DNA of 64,000 bases from Onthophagus taurus (GCF_036711975.1 NC_091971.1:15445501-15509500), one strand, 5' to 3'. Shown: positions 46,740 to 59,700, counted from the stretch's first letter. Notes: a model not told the origin generated them from the sequence alone. Numbers and translations are program-made.

Positions 46740-46995
46740 AAAAATAAGGTTGATGGGACACATCTTAACAATAAGTGAAACCAGGAAGCAAAGACAGTAT
46801 TTGCGAGCAAACCAGATATACCAAGAAATAGGGGAAGACTTAGAATGAGATAGATAGACGGTGTGGCTAACGACATAAAAAGCTATACGTTCAAAATTGG
46901 AGAGTGACAGCACTTAATAGAGTGGTGTGGAGGCAGATTGTTCAGAAAGCCAAATCTCACCAAGGGATGTTGCACCACAGAATGATGATGTAACA
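46740..46995 (+). pseudogene. Non-LTR reverse-transcriptase 3' end scrap
   Basis: Across frames the plus strand reads GHILTISETRKQRQ, then GRLRMR followed by IDGVANDIKSY, then a Trp/Gly block and KPNLTKGCCTTE before stops. This is the usual tail of the insect endonuclease/RT family (MGH.LRM ... GRPRLRW.DGV..D). Many stops; strongly decayed. Confidence 0.65.
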
Positions 46996-47655
46996 CGAAT
47001 GAGCACCTTTACTTCTATTGTAAGCAGACTAAGAGTACTAGTATGTTTTGACAGGTTTTGGCTTTTCTTCACAGTAGAAAAAATTTCATAATAATAGGTT
47101 GCCTAGAAAAGTCTATTTTATAAGATCATCCCGTTCAGAACATCTTCGTACCTATTCTAGAAGTTGGTTTTTAAAGTAAACGTCCACATAGACAATTTTA
47201 AACATAGATTTGAGTTAACAATACCCCTTTATAGAACATAGAAGTGTGGGTCTTCTTTCTCTTATGATGTCTCTTATTATATCTCTAATACTATTAAAAA
47301 GACTGGAAGGATCACGTACGAATGGATAGTTAGCCTGCTAGGATTGTTTCATATTTCTCCACCTTATTGGGGTGGAGAGGTTCTCTGGGTTCAGAGAACC
47401 TAGAAACGAAACGATGAAAACTGGTAATTATTGGAAAAACTGAATCATTGTTTTTTGACGATATACCTCTTGTGGAAGAGTTCAAACACGTTGGGATTTT
47501 TACAAGGTTCTAATTTAATGACTATTTTATCCAACACTGTAGCCTGGCCAAATATTTAAGACATTCTGCGCCTTACTCTGCGCTCTGCACTGCGTTATTT
47601 ATGTAATGTTATAGTTTTATTCGAGTTCGAATATCCAAATTTAGTTGGATCCAGT
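46996..47655. other. Gap with no recognised gene
   Basis: A small hairpin (GGTTCTCTGGGTTCAGAGAACC-like) occurs at about 47379-47400. Nothing else noticed. Confidence 0.35.
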
Positions 47656-47658
47656 ATA

Positions 47659-48710
47659 CAGGGTGAATCAGAAAGAATGGGAAATCCGAATACCGGTGAT
47701 ACTAGACACCAAAATATGATGATTTAACGTAACATCTCTTATACAAATGTCAGTGGTTTTCGAGGAATAGGGTGTTGAAAGTTAAATTCTTATTTCGAAA
47801 TTTCTTGATAATTTTGAAGGTTTTTGTACTATTAACATAAAATTTGATAGTTTTATGTTTTCGAACATGAGAAATACGAATTTGAAACTTGTTTTGTTAT
47901 TGCTCGTAGAGGGCGCTAGATACACGCTGCTCGTTTGATAAATCAAATCATAAGTTTCTTGTTTAAATATTTATTTTTAACATAAGCTAATTTGGGTTAT
48001 TTTTCCGCTTCTGTTTCGGCAATTGCCTGTTAATTGTCAACATTGATCTAATTTCCGTGTGCAATAATCATTTTTACCAACAATAAAGTTATTACCAATT
48101 TGAAAATGCCACGACATAATAAGTTTTTTAATAGTGAGAAATCCAGATTTAAGTCCACTGGATTTTTGAAAATGGTCACAATATTCTATTGTTATTAATT
48201 AATTGTTATTGTTATCGATTATTATCGTTACTAATTGCTATAGTTACTGTGTGTTATTGATTTTAAATGTTAACCTTAAAATTACTTGGAAACAATTAAA
48301 AGCAGATAACTTGGAAACTAGTAGACTTAGACAATGTACGCAAGAGTACCTTTTTTGTGCAGAATTGAAAACTCCTTCAGATTTCTGGTTCTAATTCACC
48401 CTACTGACAAAATAGTCATGACTTGATATCTCAAACGTACAGTGTGTATCTAGCGCCCTCTACGAGTTATCACAAAACAAATATCAAATTCGTATTTATC
48501 ATGCTCGAAAACATCTAACTACCAAATTTTATGTTAATAGTACAAAAACCTTAAAAATTATCAAGACATTTCGAAATAAACATTTAACTTTCAACACCCT
48601 GTGTATTAAAAACCACCGACATTTGTATAAGACATGTTAGGTTAAATCGTTATATTTTGGTGTCTAGTGTCTCCGGTATTCGGATTTCCCATTCTTTCTG
48701 ACTCACCCTG
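47659..48710. mobile_element. Mariner-type MITE with ~290-bp arms and a deleted transposase core
   Basis: The tips are CAGGGTGAATCAGAAAGAAT and ATTCTTTCTGACTCACCCTG, with TA on each side. Arms of about 290 bp (47659-47945 and 48425-48710) include TCGTAGAGGGCGCTAGATAC pairing with GTATCTAGCGCCCTCTACGA. The centre keeps what may be the start of a transposase (MPRHNKFFNSEK, 48105) joined almost directly to NPDLSPLDF (48146), the block around the third catalytic Asp. That makes it an internal-deletion derivative of a full element. Confidence 0.87.
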
Positions 48711-48714
48711 TATA

Positions 48715-49295
48715 CAATTGAAAAGAGCTTGTTTTGGAATAAAGCTGAATATCTATCATGCGAATTTAAATCAGAATATTTATATGTACAATCTTGTATA
48801 CTGGCAAAGGTACTCTAATTAGTGATATTTACAAAGATAGACCACAATCTCTATTAAGAATGGATTAGTGTTTGATAACAGACAATTTATATACATCTCC
48901 ACAGTAAGCAGACATTTTTATAAAAGGAAAAACTGATTTGTATGGATTTATACAACCCAATCAAAAAAAAATCGCATGGAATTTCAAAAGAAAATTAAAA
49001 CTAGGGGAAATAATTGTATAATGTTAATTGTATAACATCAAGGAAAAACTGTGATTTGTTTATTGATTGAACCAGAAAAAGGGATTTATGAGGGTAAATA
49101 ATAAAGAAATCACAACAAAGACTAAACAATACCATGAGATTCCATGACTATTCAACAACTAAAATTCCGAGAAACTGAATCATACAACTAAAAAAGTTGG
49201 TCGTCTAAGTTATCAATCAGGACCGCTACACCAAAAAAGCTGTGCTTTATGTTGCAGCAAAAGGTATGGCAAACAAGTTAGCAAAGAACTAGATT
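48715..49295. other. AT-rich gap with no recognised feature
   Basis: Nothing supported. Confidence 0.35.
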
Positions 49296-49299
49296 TTAT

Positions 49300-49760
49300 T
49301 GCTATTAGGACTTATTCCTCTTCTTTCTCTTCTCCAGCGTGTCCCTATCAATTGGTTTTGGATCCATCTTTTGAAGTTTTCCCTCCCTTCCGCAAGACCC
49401 TTGAACTGCCACATAGTCTTCCCTCGGCTGGCTGCAATCTGCGTCACTTTCTCTTCCCATGTTGTTCTCGGCCTCCCTATGGGTCGCCTGCCCTACGTTC
49501 TGGCCTCCATATGCATCCGTGATTTTCTCACTTTCCCCATTCCTCGTTGCATGAACAAACTGAGACAGCTGTCTATCCTCTCCACCGGCGGCATATTGAG
49601 CTGTTCTCGAACACGGCGTGTCTTTCCTGCAACCCTCTGGATACATTTCATTTGGACCTCATTAACCCTACTGGTGTCCCTTCTATTGACGATCCAATTT
49701 TTACTGCCACAGGTAGTTATGACAGATAGCTAATAAACCTTTATCTTGGTCTTCTGGCTT
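49300..49760 (-). pseudogene. Non-LTR retrotransposon ORF2 3' end
   Basis: GC-richer than its surroundings. Reading leftwards the frame gives GKTRRVREQLNMPPVERIDS, then GRRPIGRPRTTWEEKVTQIA and SRGKTMWQFKGLAEGRENF, a typical insect non-LTR RT tail (GRRP.GRP..TW...V). Another frame is open over the same segment (49305-49646), so indels are present. Only the terminal ~150 codons remain. Confidence 0.7.
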
Positions 49761-49764
49761 ACTT

Positions 49765-51410
49765 GGCCATAGGACTTATTAAAATTAAATATACTTTTCT
49801 TAGAATTTAAATGGAAAGTAATAATTTCCTAGCAGGTAAAGGTCTCATCGATGTATACGGATAATTTAAACCGGCAAGATAGTGCAAGCCCAGATCTTTC
49901 GTCGCATGTGCCTATTCAAGATAGTTCAGGAAATTATTACAGTTCATTGGAACTAACTAACATTAAGATTACCCTGAAAGTTATTGTCAATTATATTAGT
50001 TTTCACTTGGTATCAGTAGTTCCACCATAATAAAGTTAAACAGTTGAATTTTGTTCAAAGGAATTAGTATACTCTACAGGTCTACAGCATAAGGAACCTT
50101 ATACGAATGTTCATAAGGCACTGAATGGGTCGCTGTTAACAAGTACCTATATGGGATTTCTATAACACGAAGCTTTCAAATATCACATTTGAAAAACAGC
50201 GGCGAAACGCAGATGAGATCAGATGTCAGGCAAAGTACTGACAAAATCTTTAGACTGATTGATTAAACGGAGCGAGTGTTATAATGAACATAGGAGGAGC
50301 AAAACGAACCTAAGTATTGAGTATTTTATGGCACACCCTCCTATCTCGTAAATAGCTATACCAATTTTGTGCTGTGGAGAAATTATCCATAAAGCTTCTA
50401 TCTTGTATCTTGTACTTTTGGTCAAACGATATCGAAAACTTTGTTTATGTCTACAAAGAATGGCTAATATGAGTTATTTGTATATTATTTGTTGCAGCGA
50501 TGATGAGAAGAATTGTGAATCATGAGGAGAATGATGCGGATTATCTTATAAATATTTGTATCTAATTATCTCAATAACCATTTCGTCATAAAGTTCGATA
50601 GAATATGTTCCTCATAATTTTTTCCTGTTATTTCTAAAATTATTCCTGGGCACATTCTGGTAATGTTGAAGAACTATCAATCATATATAAAATATAATTT
50701 TCTCAAAATCAGTAAATTTTAAAATAAACATTAAGAAGTTGTCAACCTCTACACTGCAAAAATAAATTGCAAATTAGTAGACAAAAAAAAAACTTGTATT
50801 ACAAATGCTAAACATCTACTTAATATGGAAAACTTAACGTAATAAGCGGTTGTCTTTGAAACGAAAAACAAGTAAAGAAAAAAATTAGAAAATGCTGAAT
50901 CGAAATATAGTCATAACCCAGAAACCCAAAAAAGAATCCCAAAAGAATCGTTAAGAAGCGAGAAGAAGCATATAAGTTGTTTCGAGAAACGATAGCGGCG
51001 GCGTTTACAATTAACGGCCATTAAGATCACCTTTATCATTCGAACTTCGTGCCTTTTCTTGTCGCACGGCACCAAACAAAACGGAGCCGAGCCGCGGCCC
51101 GTGTTTGCCAGAGTTGAAGGTCTATAGTGGTGCGTGACTCCGTGTCGGGCTTCGGATCATCTTCGTTCTCTCTATTAAAGGCTATGGAACGGACGCGATG
51201 CCGTTGGTCAGTAAAATGTCCTTGCCGCGGGCACCAAGATGCTACTCAAATGTCAAGAGTGAAGCAAAACAAGAATTATTTATTGTAATACAAGAAAATT
51301 TAACTAAAAAATTTATAATTTCACTTTAACATCATTAAAATAAATTAATATTCAAAAAACCTAATCCAAAAATCAAAAAATTAATACAATCACTATATTT
51401 AAACATAAAT
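49765..51410. other. Gene-poor stretch with a GC-rich island
   Basis: Mostly AT-rich. At 50960-51250 the composition becomes clearly GC-rich, with CATATAAG at 50969 and several CGG motifs. It resembles the promoter-side islands of the cuticle genes, but no exon was found on either side. Function unknown. Confidence 0.4.
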
Positions 51411-51989
51411 GTTAGCGCTCATAGATAAAATCCAACTCGGGTTATTAGTCAAGTTGCTCTATTCTATAGGTCCATGTAGGCAGCCCCCAGATATACCCAA
51501 AAATAAAAAATCTTTATGTTAAAGTATTGTACTAGTTTTGTGCCCTAATGTACCACCAACGAAAAGTTTTGTACCCCTACGGTTTTTAAACTATAATGTC
51601 GACAGCCCCCGACATTTTTTGACAAAAACGAACCTTTTAGTACACTAAAATATTGTACTAGTTTTGTACCTTGTTGCGGTAAATTCCGTGGAATGTGGTT
51701 TCGGGATAAGGTGGAAAAATTAAATGTTAAAGTTCCAATGGAAAACTGGTTTATTAACCAAACTCTGAATAAAATGCAAAAATTAACAATTAATTGAAAA
51801 TACAAACATAATTATGACAAACTTGAGCACAAGGACAAACAGCTCACAAAAAATATGTTGTAAGTTCCCAAGAGGTCACTCGACTCTGGTGTCGCAAACC
51901 AATGTGGAAAATGAAATCAAAACCAGACTCGAAGGACCCTCACAAATTCACATCTCCACCTCGCACGTGTTAAACAAAAACTACCTTAA

Positions 51990-52290
51990 ACAACCCCTTT
52001 TATAAGGCGGGGGCTAGCGGAAAGTCACATTCTGGCGGTTTAACATACAAACTTGCCATTTTCTGTGCGTTGTAGTATTGTACTAGTTTTGTACCTTAAT
52101 GTACCGGTGGAAAATAGTTTTGTACCCCAACGGTTTTCGAGAAACAACCCCTTTTAAAAGGTAGGGCTGGCTGAATGTTACATTCTGGCGATTTAGCATA
52201 CAAACTTGCCATTTTCTATGCATTATAGTATTGTACTAGTTTTGTACCTTAATGTACCGGTGAAAAAAAGTTTTATACTAGCGTGATTTT
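51990..52290. repeat. Two tandem ~153-bp repeats
   Basis: AACAACCCCTTTTATAAGGC (51990) and AACAACCCCTTTTAAAAGG (52143) start two copies, each running through ACATTCTGGCG, the CATACAAACTTGCCATTTTC block and TGTACTAGTTTTGTACC to TTAATGTACCGGTG. Confidence 0.75.
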
Positions 52291-52299
52291 TTTATAATA

Positions 52300-53310
52300 A
52301 AGAAAGACTATTTCGTGAAATACGAAAGTAGATCATTTGCAGCTTTCCTGAGTACCTACTATTAGGTATAGGTATACTTTAATAATTTATACGGCATAAA
52401 ACAAACATCGGCAATTTATAGCTTCCATATCCAGCCTGTCCGGATGGTTGAAAAACAAACAAAATGGCCTACACTTTCAGGAGTACATAATACCCAATAG
52501 CACCCAACAGAAATAATATTTTACTAAGGTTTTCAAACATGTACAACTGTAATAAAAGTAACCGCATTTTGGGAAAAATGACGCAATCTTTATTAATAAT
52601 TCAGATATACTACATACTACGTCATATACTATAATGCCGTTGCGATATACCGATTTAAAGGTATCTGCTAAAGTCTTTGCTCTTTTAAATTTACTAATAA
52701 CCAAGAAAATTTCAGTTTTTTCAAGTTTCTACGAAAACCATACATTTTAGATATAGGGATGTAATGACAAAGTTCCCTTATTTTTGAGCATACAATACGC
52801 TGCTGCAGGAAAAAATTGGGGTTGCCATTTAAAAAAATGAAGTTTTCGACTTTTGGAGATTGGGAAATTCGGCGCAAATTTCTGACCACTCTGTTTAATT
52901 TTTGACTCTCTATGCAAATTCTGAGAATATTTAGCGGGACTCGAGTGTAATTTCGAAAAATTATTTTTATTCTGAAGGGTTGCTCTGCCAAAATTTTCGA
53001 AAAAACTGAAATAATTCAAAAAGGGTTCTAGACATATACTGGCTACTACTAGCTACTCTAGACATATGATGACTTATATCAAATTGTATTAAAATTTAGC
53101 GGGGGTGTCCAAAATTCAATAAAAATTGGTACATTCTATTTAAAATAACGAAGCTGGGAGCCATTTCCGGTATAACCGGAAGTTGAAGAACACTGAAAAT
53201 ATTTTAACTGAAACGAGCACTTCGGGTAAACCCTGTATGCAAATTTCACAAAAATAGTGCCAGTAGTTTGCCATATATACATATATACTCAGCTCATCGT
53301 GGCAGACCCT
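52300..53310. other. Interior of the foldback region, no gene recognised
   Basis: Minus-strand open frames at 52477-52704, 52668-52991 and 53140-53352 have no recognised motifs. A short palindrome (TTCCGGTATAACCGGAA) is at about 53165-53181. Confidence 0.35.
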
Positions 53311-53439
53311 GTACAAAACTAGTACAATATTATAACGCACAGAAAATGGCAAGTTTGTATACTAGATCGCCATGTATACTCTTCCATATTCATAGATAAA
53401 CTTGGGGTATTCCCCGAGTTGTCTATACGATGTATTAAT

Positions 53440-53651
53440 CAAGGACGGCAGTTCTAGTTTTAAATATTATTCAGCGTTAGAGTGTTGTATGTTTTTATTG
53501 TACGAAAAGTAGAACTAACATTAAACCTTTAGCTAGAAACATTCGGGTTTAGCCGTACTTCTCTTAAGACGACTAAACCCGAATGTTTCTAGTTCTAGGT
53601 CTAGTATTAGTTTTAATGCTAATGTTACTTCTAGTTTTAGTTGGTATTCAG
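53440..53651. repeat. CTAG/hairpin interspersed repeat, left part
   Basis: Hairpin AGAAACATTCGGGTTTAGCC pairs with GACTAAACCCGAATGTTTCT (53533-53591), with CTAG-rich arms, as at 10690-10890. The repeat is interrupted by the hAT element at 53652 and continues from 55237. Confidence 0.72.
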
Positions 53652-55236
53652 TAGTGGTGGAACGGATATCCGGCCTATGCGGCTATTTTTTAAAACCAGC
53701 CGTATACTGGATAGTTACCTAATATCCGGCTTTGATTGGATATTAAAAACCTATTACTTAGTACTCCACCATCCACAGGAATTAGTATCTTTTTTAGGTG
53801 TTGGACACTGCAAATAATAATCAAGCTCAACCCCAATAGGACTTTTCTCATTGAATACAACTTTATTTATGATTAGCAACCTTATTGTAACAATCCCAAT
53901 ACGATATATAAAATCTCTTGTTACAGTTTCGTCTAGTTCTCTTTTCTTCGCTTGTAATTCATCATCACATTCATTACAAACGGAACTGTCGCTGTTATCA
54001 CTTTCGATTATTAATTAAAGTATCTTCTTCTTAATACAAAAAGCCGTTTTGAAAAATCGCTTTTAGTTTATGAGAAATAAATTTTTGAAATGATCGACAT
54101 TTTTTTCGAGTTTTGCAATTTTCGCCGATTAAGTTTTAAAAATTCGTATAAAATCCATTTCTTGAAATATGAGCATAAAAGTTTCCCAAAGTGTTAATAA
54201 AAGTGTGCTCTTTCCAATGAACCAACAAGTTTTGAAAAATAACTTTTAGTTTTTGAGAAAACAATATTTGAAGTTTTGATCTAATTTTCGATGTTGCAAT
54301 TTTCATCGATAATTTTCAAAACTCGCTCTACAATTAATTTCTTGAAGAATCCTTGTGGAAATATCACCAATTATTAATTAAAGTATCCTCTTTTTAATGC
54401 AAAAAACCGTTTTGAAAAATCACTTTTAGTTCTTGGGGAATTAATTTTTGAGATATTCGACAATTTTTTCGAATTTTGCAATTTTCGCCGATTAAGTTTT
54501 AATAATTCGTATAAAATCGATTTCTTGGAATATGAGTATGAAAATTTCCCAAAATATTAATAAAAGTGTCCTCTTTCCAATGAACCAACCCGTTTTGAAA
54601 AATAACTTTTAGTTTTTGAGAAAACAATATTTGAAGTTTTGATCGAATTTTCGATGTTGCAATTTTCATCGATAATTTTCAAAACTCGCTCTACAATTAA
54701 TTTCTTGAAGAATCCTTGTGGAAATATCACCAATTATTAATTAAAGTATCGTCTTTTTAATGCAAAAAGCCGTTTTGAAAAGTCACTTTTAGTTCTTGAG
54801 AAATAAATTTTTGAAATAATCGTCAAATTTTTTCGAATTTTGCAAATTTTCGCCGATTAAGTTTTAATAATTCGTATAAAATCGATTTTTTGGAATATGA
54901 GTATAAAAATTTCCCAAAATGTTAATAAAACTGTCCTCTTACCAATGAACCAACCCGTTTTGAAAAATAACTTTTAGTTTTTGATAAAACAATATTTGAA
55001 TTTTTGATAAAATTTCGATGTTGCAATTTTCATCGATAATTTTAAAAATTCAGTATAAAATTAATTTTTTGAAGGATCCTTGTGGAAATATCACCAATTA
55101 TTATTTAAAGTATCCTCTTTTTAAAGTTGCTTCGTTAGTTAAATTGCATCATCCTCGGATAGATATGCCGGATATCCGACCGAAGGGGATGCTGAATATC
55201 CGGCTTTTCGTAAAATCACTATCCGATCCGTCACTA
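53652..55236. mobile_element. Non-autonomous hAT element with tandem-repeat interior
   Basis: Left end TAGTGGTGGAACGGATATCC and right end GGATAGTGA-type (reverse complement TAGTGACGGATCGGATAG) are inverted repeats. The 8-bp GTATTCAG is exactly duplicated at 53644-53651 and 55237-55244. Sub-terminal GGATATCCG motifs occur at both ends. The left half keeps the same relic coding region as the 10891 element. Length 1585 bp; same family, with only three repeat units. Confidence 0.93.
54000..55120. repeat. ~364-bp tandem array, about 3 units
   Basis: TTATTAATTAAAG recurs at about 54008, 54370 and 54735, with a last degenerate TTATTATTTAAAG at 55098. Same A/B half-unit structure as the arrays at 11270 and 17730. 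Confidence 0.9.
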
Positions 55237-55335
55237 GTATTCAGAATTAGATTGTTGTATATTTTTCATTGAACTAACACTAGACCTACAACTAAAAACT
55301 TTCAGGTTTAGCCGTGCGTCTTTAAAGTCTTTAAA
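55237..55335. repeat. CTAG/hairpin interspersed repeat, right part
   Basis: After the target duplicate the sequence continues with AGATTGTTGTATATTTTTCA, AACACTAGACCTA and TTTCAGGTTTAGCCGTGCGT, matching the family at 32100 and 10713. Confidence 0.6.
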
Positions 55336-55339
55336 GTGT

Positions 55340-56700
55340 AAATTAAATTTTTTCATACAACGGACACTCCCTTCCCGTATTAATCCCGTCTTAATTTGGA
55401 TAGATTACTTCTTGTAACGATTAAATTCATATTGTAATTAGTAAGTTTCGAAATATTTAAAGTCATGTTTTGAAAAGATATTTCTGGGGTGTTTTGTATA
55501 ACCCTCCTCTTAGAAAAGGTTACTCGCTCGATGTAAGACGTTTTTGTGACGATGTAAAGGTTCCCCTTTTAATAAGATTACGGGAGCTACTACGTTGTTG
55601 GCATTTCATCGGAGCACACAGAAGAAGGAAGAAACGTAACGGCTTCTCAATAGAACAATGATGCGCGCGGTCTTTCGCGAAAATACCGACCTGTCGGTGG
55701 GAATATTTTGATCATCAATTTTAACCATAGTTATTCTTAGAAGAGAAGTTTCTACTCAAGTACGCGTTGGGCAACTCAACATTTTATGTTTCTTTTAAAT
55801 ACAATTACAACATCGATGTTGACGCTTTCTCCAATAACGATTTCAATGTTTACGCTTTAATGACAAAATAAAATAAAATATATAATTATTTTTAATATCA
55901 ATTTTTTTTTTTGATTATTAAATTTTTATTTTTAATAAAATCCCTTGTAGTAGTAGTAAAATCGTCCTGTGTATGGAATAAGGTGTTATTTAGCCGGTTT
56001 TATGTCACCTGACCTTTGGCAAAAACGGATGAGGTAATAGGTCATAGCATCTGCCTTTCTCCGGCACCTAAAGAACTATAGAAGCGTGGCGGGGAATACA
56101 ACGAAAAACAGTTAAAAGGGGAGGAGACGCAATGAAACTCCTTCGAGATACAGTGTACCTGCCTGCCATTTTCCATTAATCACAATAATTCAGCTTCAAT
56201 TTTCGAAGATTATGTTACTTGGCACTTCGTTATCTACAAGTCTCGTTAAAATAAATTGAATTCGTCGTTTCAATCTTTATTATATTTTATGGTTTGTAAT
56301 TTTATCAAAAATACTATTTTCTGTATTAAAATACAAGATTGAAAATTCTTAATTATTTGTAGACAACCAAACATACTTCGTTGTAAAATTGGATGTTAGA
56401 AATGAAAATTAAAAAAAAGCTTTTTCATAATCATAAAATCTTACATAACATTTTAATTATTAACTGCATAATTGTTTTTGGGTAATTAATAAACTCTCAT
56501 GACTTAATTTATAATATAAACAAAAAGAAATTAAAGCAGTTTTCATACATGAATCAAATCAACATAACTTACCTTGAATCCGGATATTTTTTCATTTATA
56601 CTAGTTAATTTTTTCGCAATTTTAACGACGGACAATCACGATGCGTCATGTTGAAATCCTTCACGGTGAAGAGATGACCTATAGTCGTGCTTTAACAGAG
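55340..56700. other. Upstream region of the last cuticle gene
   Basis: Two GC-richer blocks (55450-55720 and 55980-56170) in otherwise AT-rich DNA. The 63-residue frame at 55470-55661 has balanced composition but no recognised motif. No convincing TATA was found nearer than CTATAG at about 56690. Confidence 0.4.
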
Positions 56701-56742
56701 TATTATTAGTAGTTGAATTGCCTGACTTGCCACAAGAAAACC

Positions 56743-59700
56743 ATGCGATTCATGTCTTTTTACCTGACGTTTTTCGTCGTTCTGTTTCAACACGTAAACA
56801 CACAAAAAGCAACCTTTGAAACCATACGAGAAGTTAACATACCGCCTACTATACAACAGGATGGATCTCAAAAGTTTTCATTTCAGTAAGTTTCAATTAA
56901 GATATTGTCAAAAGACGTTTATTACCACTATAATTAACATTTAGTTGAACAGGATTACTTTCACAAGATTATTATTATATTTTTATGATTACATTAATGA
57001 GGTGAATTCTTTTTCTTCTTTTTATTGGAGATCTGTCGATCTGTTAATTCTGAGGTCGTTGCCTTTGAACCATTTCCTGAGATGTCGATTGCCAAAGGTT
57101 GATTTTCCGCTGTCTTCTCCATCTTACTATGTCCAAAACGTTGCATTGATCTCTAATATAAAATTTCTCACTCTGTCCATTCTTGTTTTCCCTGCAATTG
57201 ATCTTAGTGTCTTCATCTGGCCACTCGTAGCATGGTCTTGGTTTTGCTTGTTTCTGCCCTCACTCCTATTCTGTATGTTATTAGATATGTGTACGACTAA
57301 ATAGCTAATTGTATGACATCATCGATTACAAGTTTACAACTGATGATACAACTGAAAGAAGTGATAGAGTTGTCGTTGTAGGTCGTCTTCTGATCCTGGG
57401 ACTATCGCTGCATCATCCGCGTAGCACGCCATACTAACTTTTCACTTCTATGATTTTATGCATCATACAATAATATATCTAATTCCTCCAGGGGTGTCAA
57501 TAGCATTCATTACTTGATTCCCCGCTCTTACTTTAGTTGTATTATTTGTATTCAACTCATGTATTACCTTTACTATGTTGGCAGGTGCATTCTTTTCTTT
57601 TAAGATGTTTATGATGATCGGATTTATCAAAAATCCGCGACGCCTTTAATCACTCGAGGTTTACTAGTATGGGAGCTGATGGAGTTGGTCTCAAACTTCT
57701 TGTTCCTATATTGGATATTGTTTTTACTCCTATTACTCACATTTCTAACTTCTCCATTGAACGATCCTCATTCCCTTCAATCTCGAAGGTTGCTCATGTT
57801 ATGCCTATACTGTAATCCAAGTGTCCTTCAAGTTTAAATGATTTTCGCCCTATTTCCATTTTATCTGTTCTATCCAAAGCTCGAGCGCCTTGTTTACTTA
57901 CAAGTTCAAGAGTAAGAGTCTTAATCATGATCTTTCTAATATTTTGTATTGGTCTAAACGTTATGTTAATTAAATACTGCTAAAACTCAAGCAATTGCGT
58001 TTGGTAGTCAACCTTTACTGGCAAAGCTTTCTGATTTTTCACCCATTTACTTAATGCTTGACGGTGACATTATTCAACTGTCAGATACGGTTAGAAACCT
58101 TGGGGTGGTTATGGATTACACAATGTCCTGGAAACCTCAAATTCAATCCGTCTGCAGAAAGGTCTATCATTGTTTCCACTAGCTAAAAAGTCTCCGTAAT
58201 CCGTTAACACTCCGTAACACTGCAAAGACTTCAAAACAACTGTATATGGTATATCTTTGATCTCGGGAGCTCAACACATAACTCCATACCGTAATTATTT
58301 ACAGATATTAAGCTATCAGAATCGTAGATCGTTTCGTATATTGACTATGTTATATACTGTTCTTCACAATCAAACATCAGGGTACCTGTGCTGTATATTT
58401 CAACGCTTGTCGTCGCATGGTTTACCCACTAGATCTCAGTTAGATTCTCTGCTTATGTTTCCGACCCTCGGTTTATGTTCTCGACCCCCGAGAATTTTGC
58501 CTCGAAAAACAATTGTTATATGGTGTACTCATAGTATTTCATTCTATAAGCTTTCTTCAGTAAACGAGCTCCAACTTTTCTTAACCTTCCAGTACAGAAC
58601 ATGGAAGAAAACTGCTTTAGTATCCGAAACGGTTATTGATGAAGGAACCGAAATAACCCAGCTTACGTATTCTGACACTAGTAGTCGTATTTATACAGTC
58701 ATATAAAATCTGCCAATTGTATTCCAAAATTTCTTAATAGTGTCTTAAATTAATTTACGTATCCTTGGTTTGCCTAACCGCAGTTTTCCATAAGACTGTC
58801 AACAAAAAGTGTTTTCACAAAACTTCTTCTTTTTTTTTCTCTTTTGCCTTGTATTCTATAATCCAGAGACGTGGATGAGGTGATGAATTCCATCTTTCAT
58901 ACCACCGTATGGGCGGGCGTCCAGAAAGTACCATCTCTTGCAATTTTCGGAAATCTGTTGCTATCCATTCGCTCAACATTGTCCCTCCATGCGCGACGAC
59001 AGGATAGAGACCATCGGAGTATACTTGGACACCGCAGAGTTGTCTGATATCTTCGCTTCTCTTATAGTCCTATGGATCGTAGTCCATAGCAGGCATAATC
59101 CGTCATGTGTTTGTTTCACCATACTATATCTCGCCAATACCCCGATATTAAGGCTGCTTTGGTTGTCTGAGCCTTGACTTCCTCGCAGAGGTCTTTGCTA
59201 CTTGTGATGCTGACGCCGAGATATTTAAAACTCATAACCTGTTCCACCGGTTTAACATAACGTCTGTGAAGTTCTAATACCTTGTAACCCTAAAAACATT
59301 TTTTTTCAGTAGACATAAAAGACGTTTTATATTAAACTGGGAAAGTATTTGTTTGTTTGTTTTGAAACTGTCAGTTACACAAGGGCTCTTGTATCTAACA
59401 AACATATGATTTTTAATTTTTTAGTAAATATTGTATATTAAAATTTGCAGTGGCTTACGACTTAGCTTTAGATTTTTGTCAAATTTGTGGGTTAGGATAT
59501 ATTATATTATTTTTACAGAAATAAAACACTATTTAGGAAAAACTACTTTTATTACGAATCAATAAATTCTCTAAAAAATTTTACTCTGAATCATGTTTTA
59601 AGCTGTCATAAAAACTATGACAGTCAGTAGGTATTACTGAGTTTAACAGCTGCAAATGTTGCCATTTTTGAAATTTTATTTTTCGTTTCTCTTTATACAT

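Larger units (their letters stand above)
51418..53430. mobile_element. Possible foldback element bounded by hairpin repeats
   Basis: The left boundary (51428-51475) and right boundary (53390-53430) carry the same hairpin motif (CATAGATAAA...ACTCGGG), with the right one also matching the left in reverse complement. Inside, TATTGTACTAGTTTTGTACC occurs at about 51524 (variant), 51650, 52075 and 52229, and its reverse complement at about 53312. CATACAAACTTGCCATTTTC likewise has an inverted copy at about 53342. No transposase was found. Boundaries and class are uncertain. Confidence 0.5.

Noticed and set aside
49299-49733. 144-residue plus-strand frame with hydrophobic stretches
   Set aside because: The minus strand of the same segment carries GRRPIGRPRTTW and other non-LTR RT tail motifs; the plus frame is its shadow.
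58257-58706. 149-residue plus-strand frame taken as a host gene
   Set aside because: It reads as the C-terminal part of a Jockey/CR1-like reverse transcriptase that starts at 57620 in other frames.
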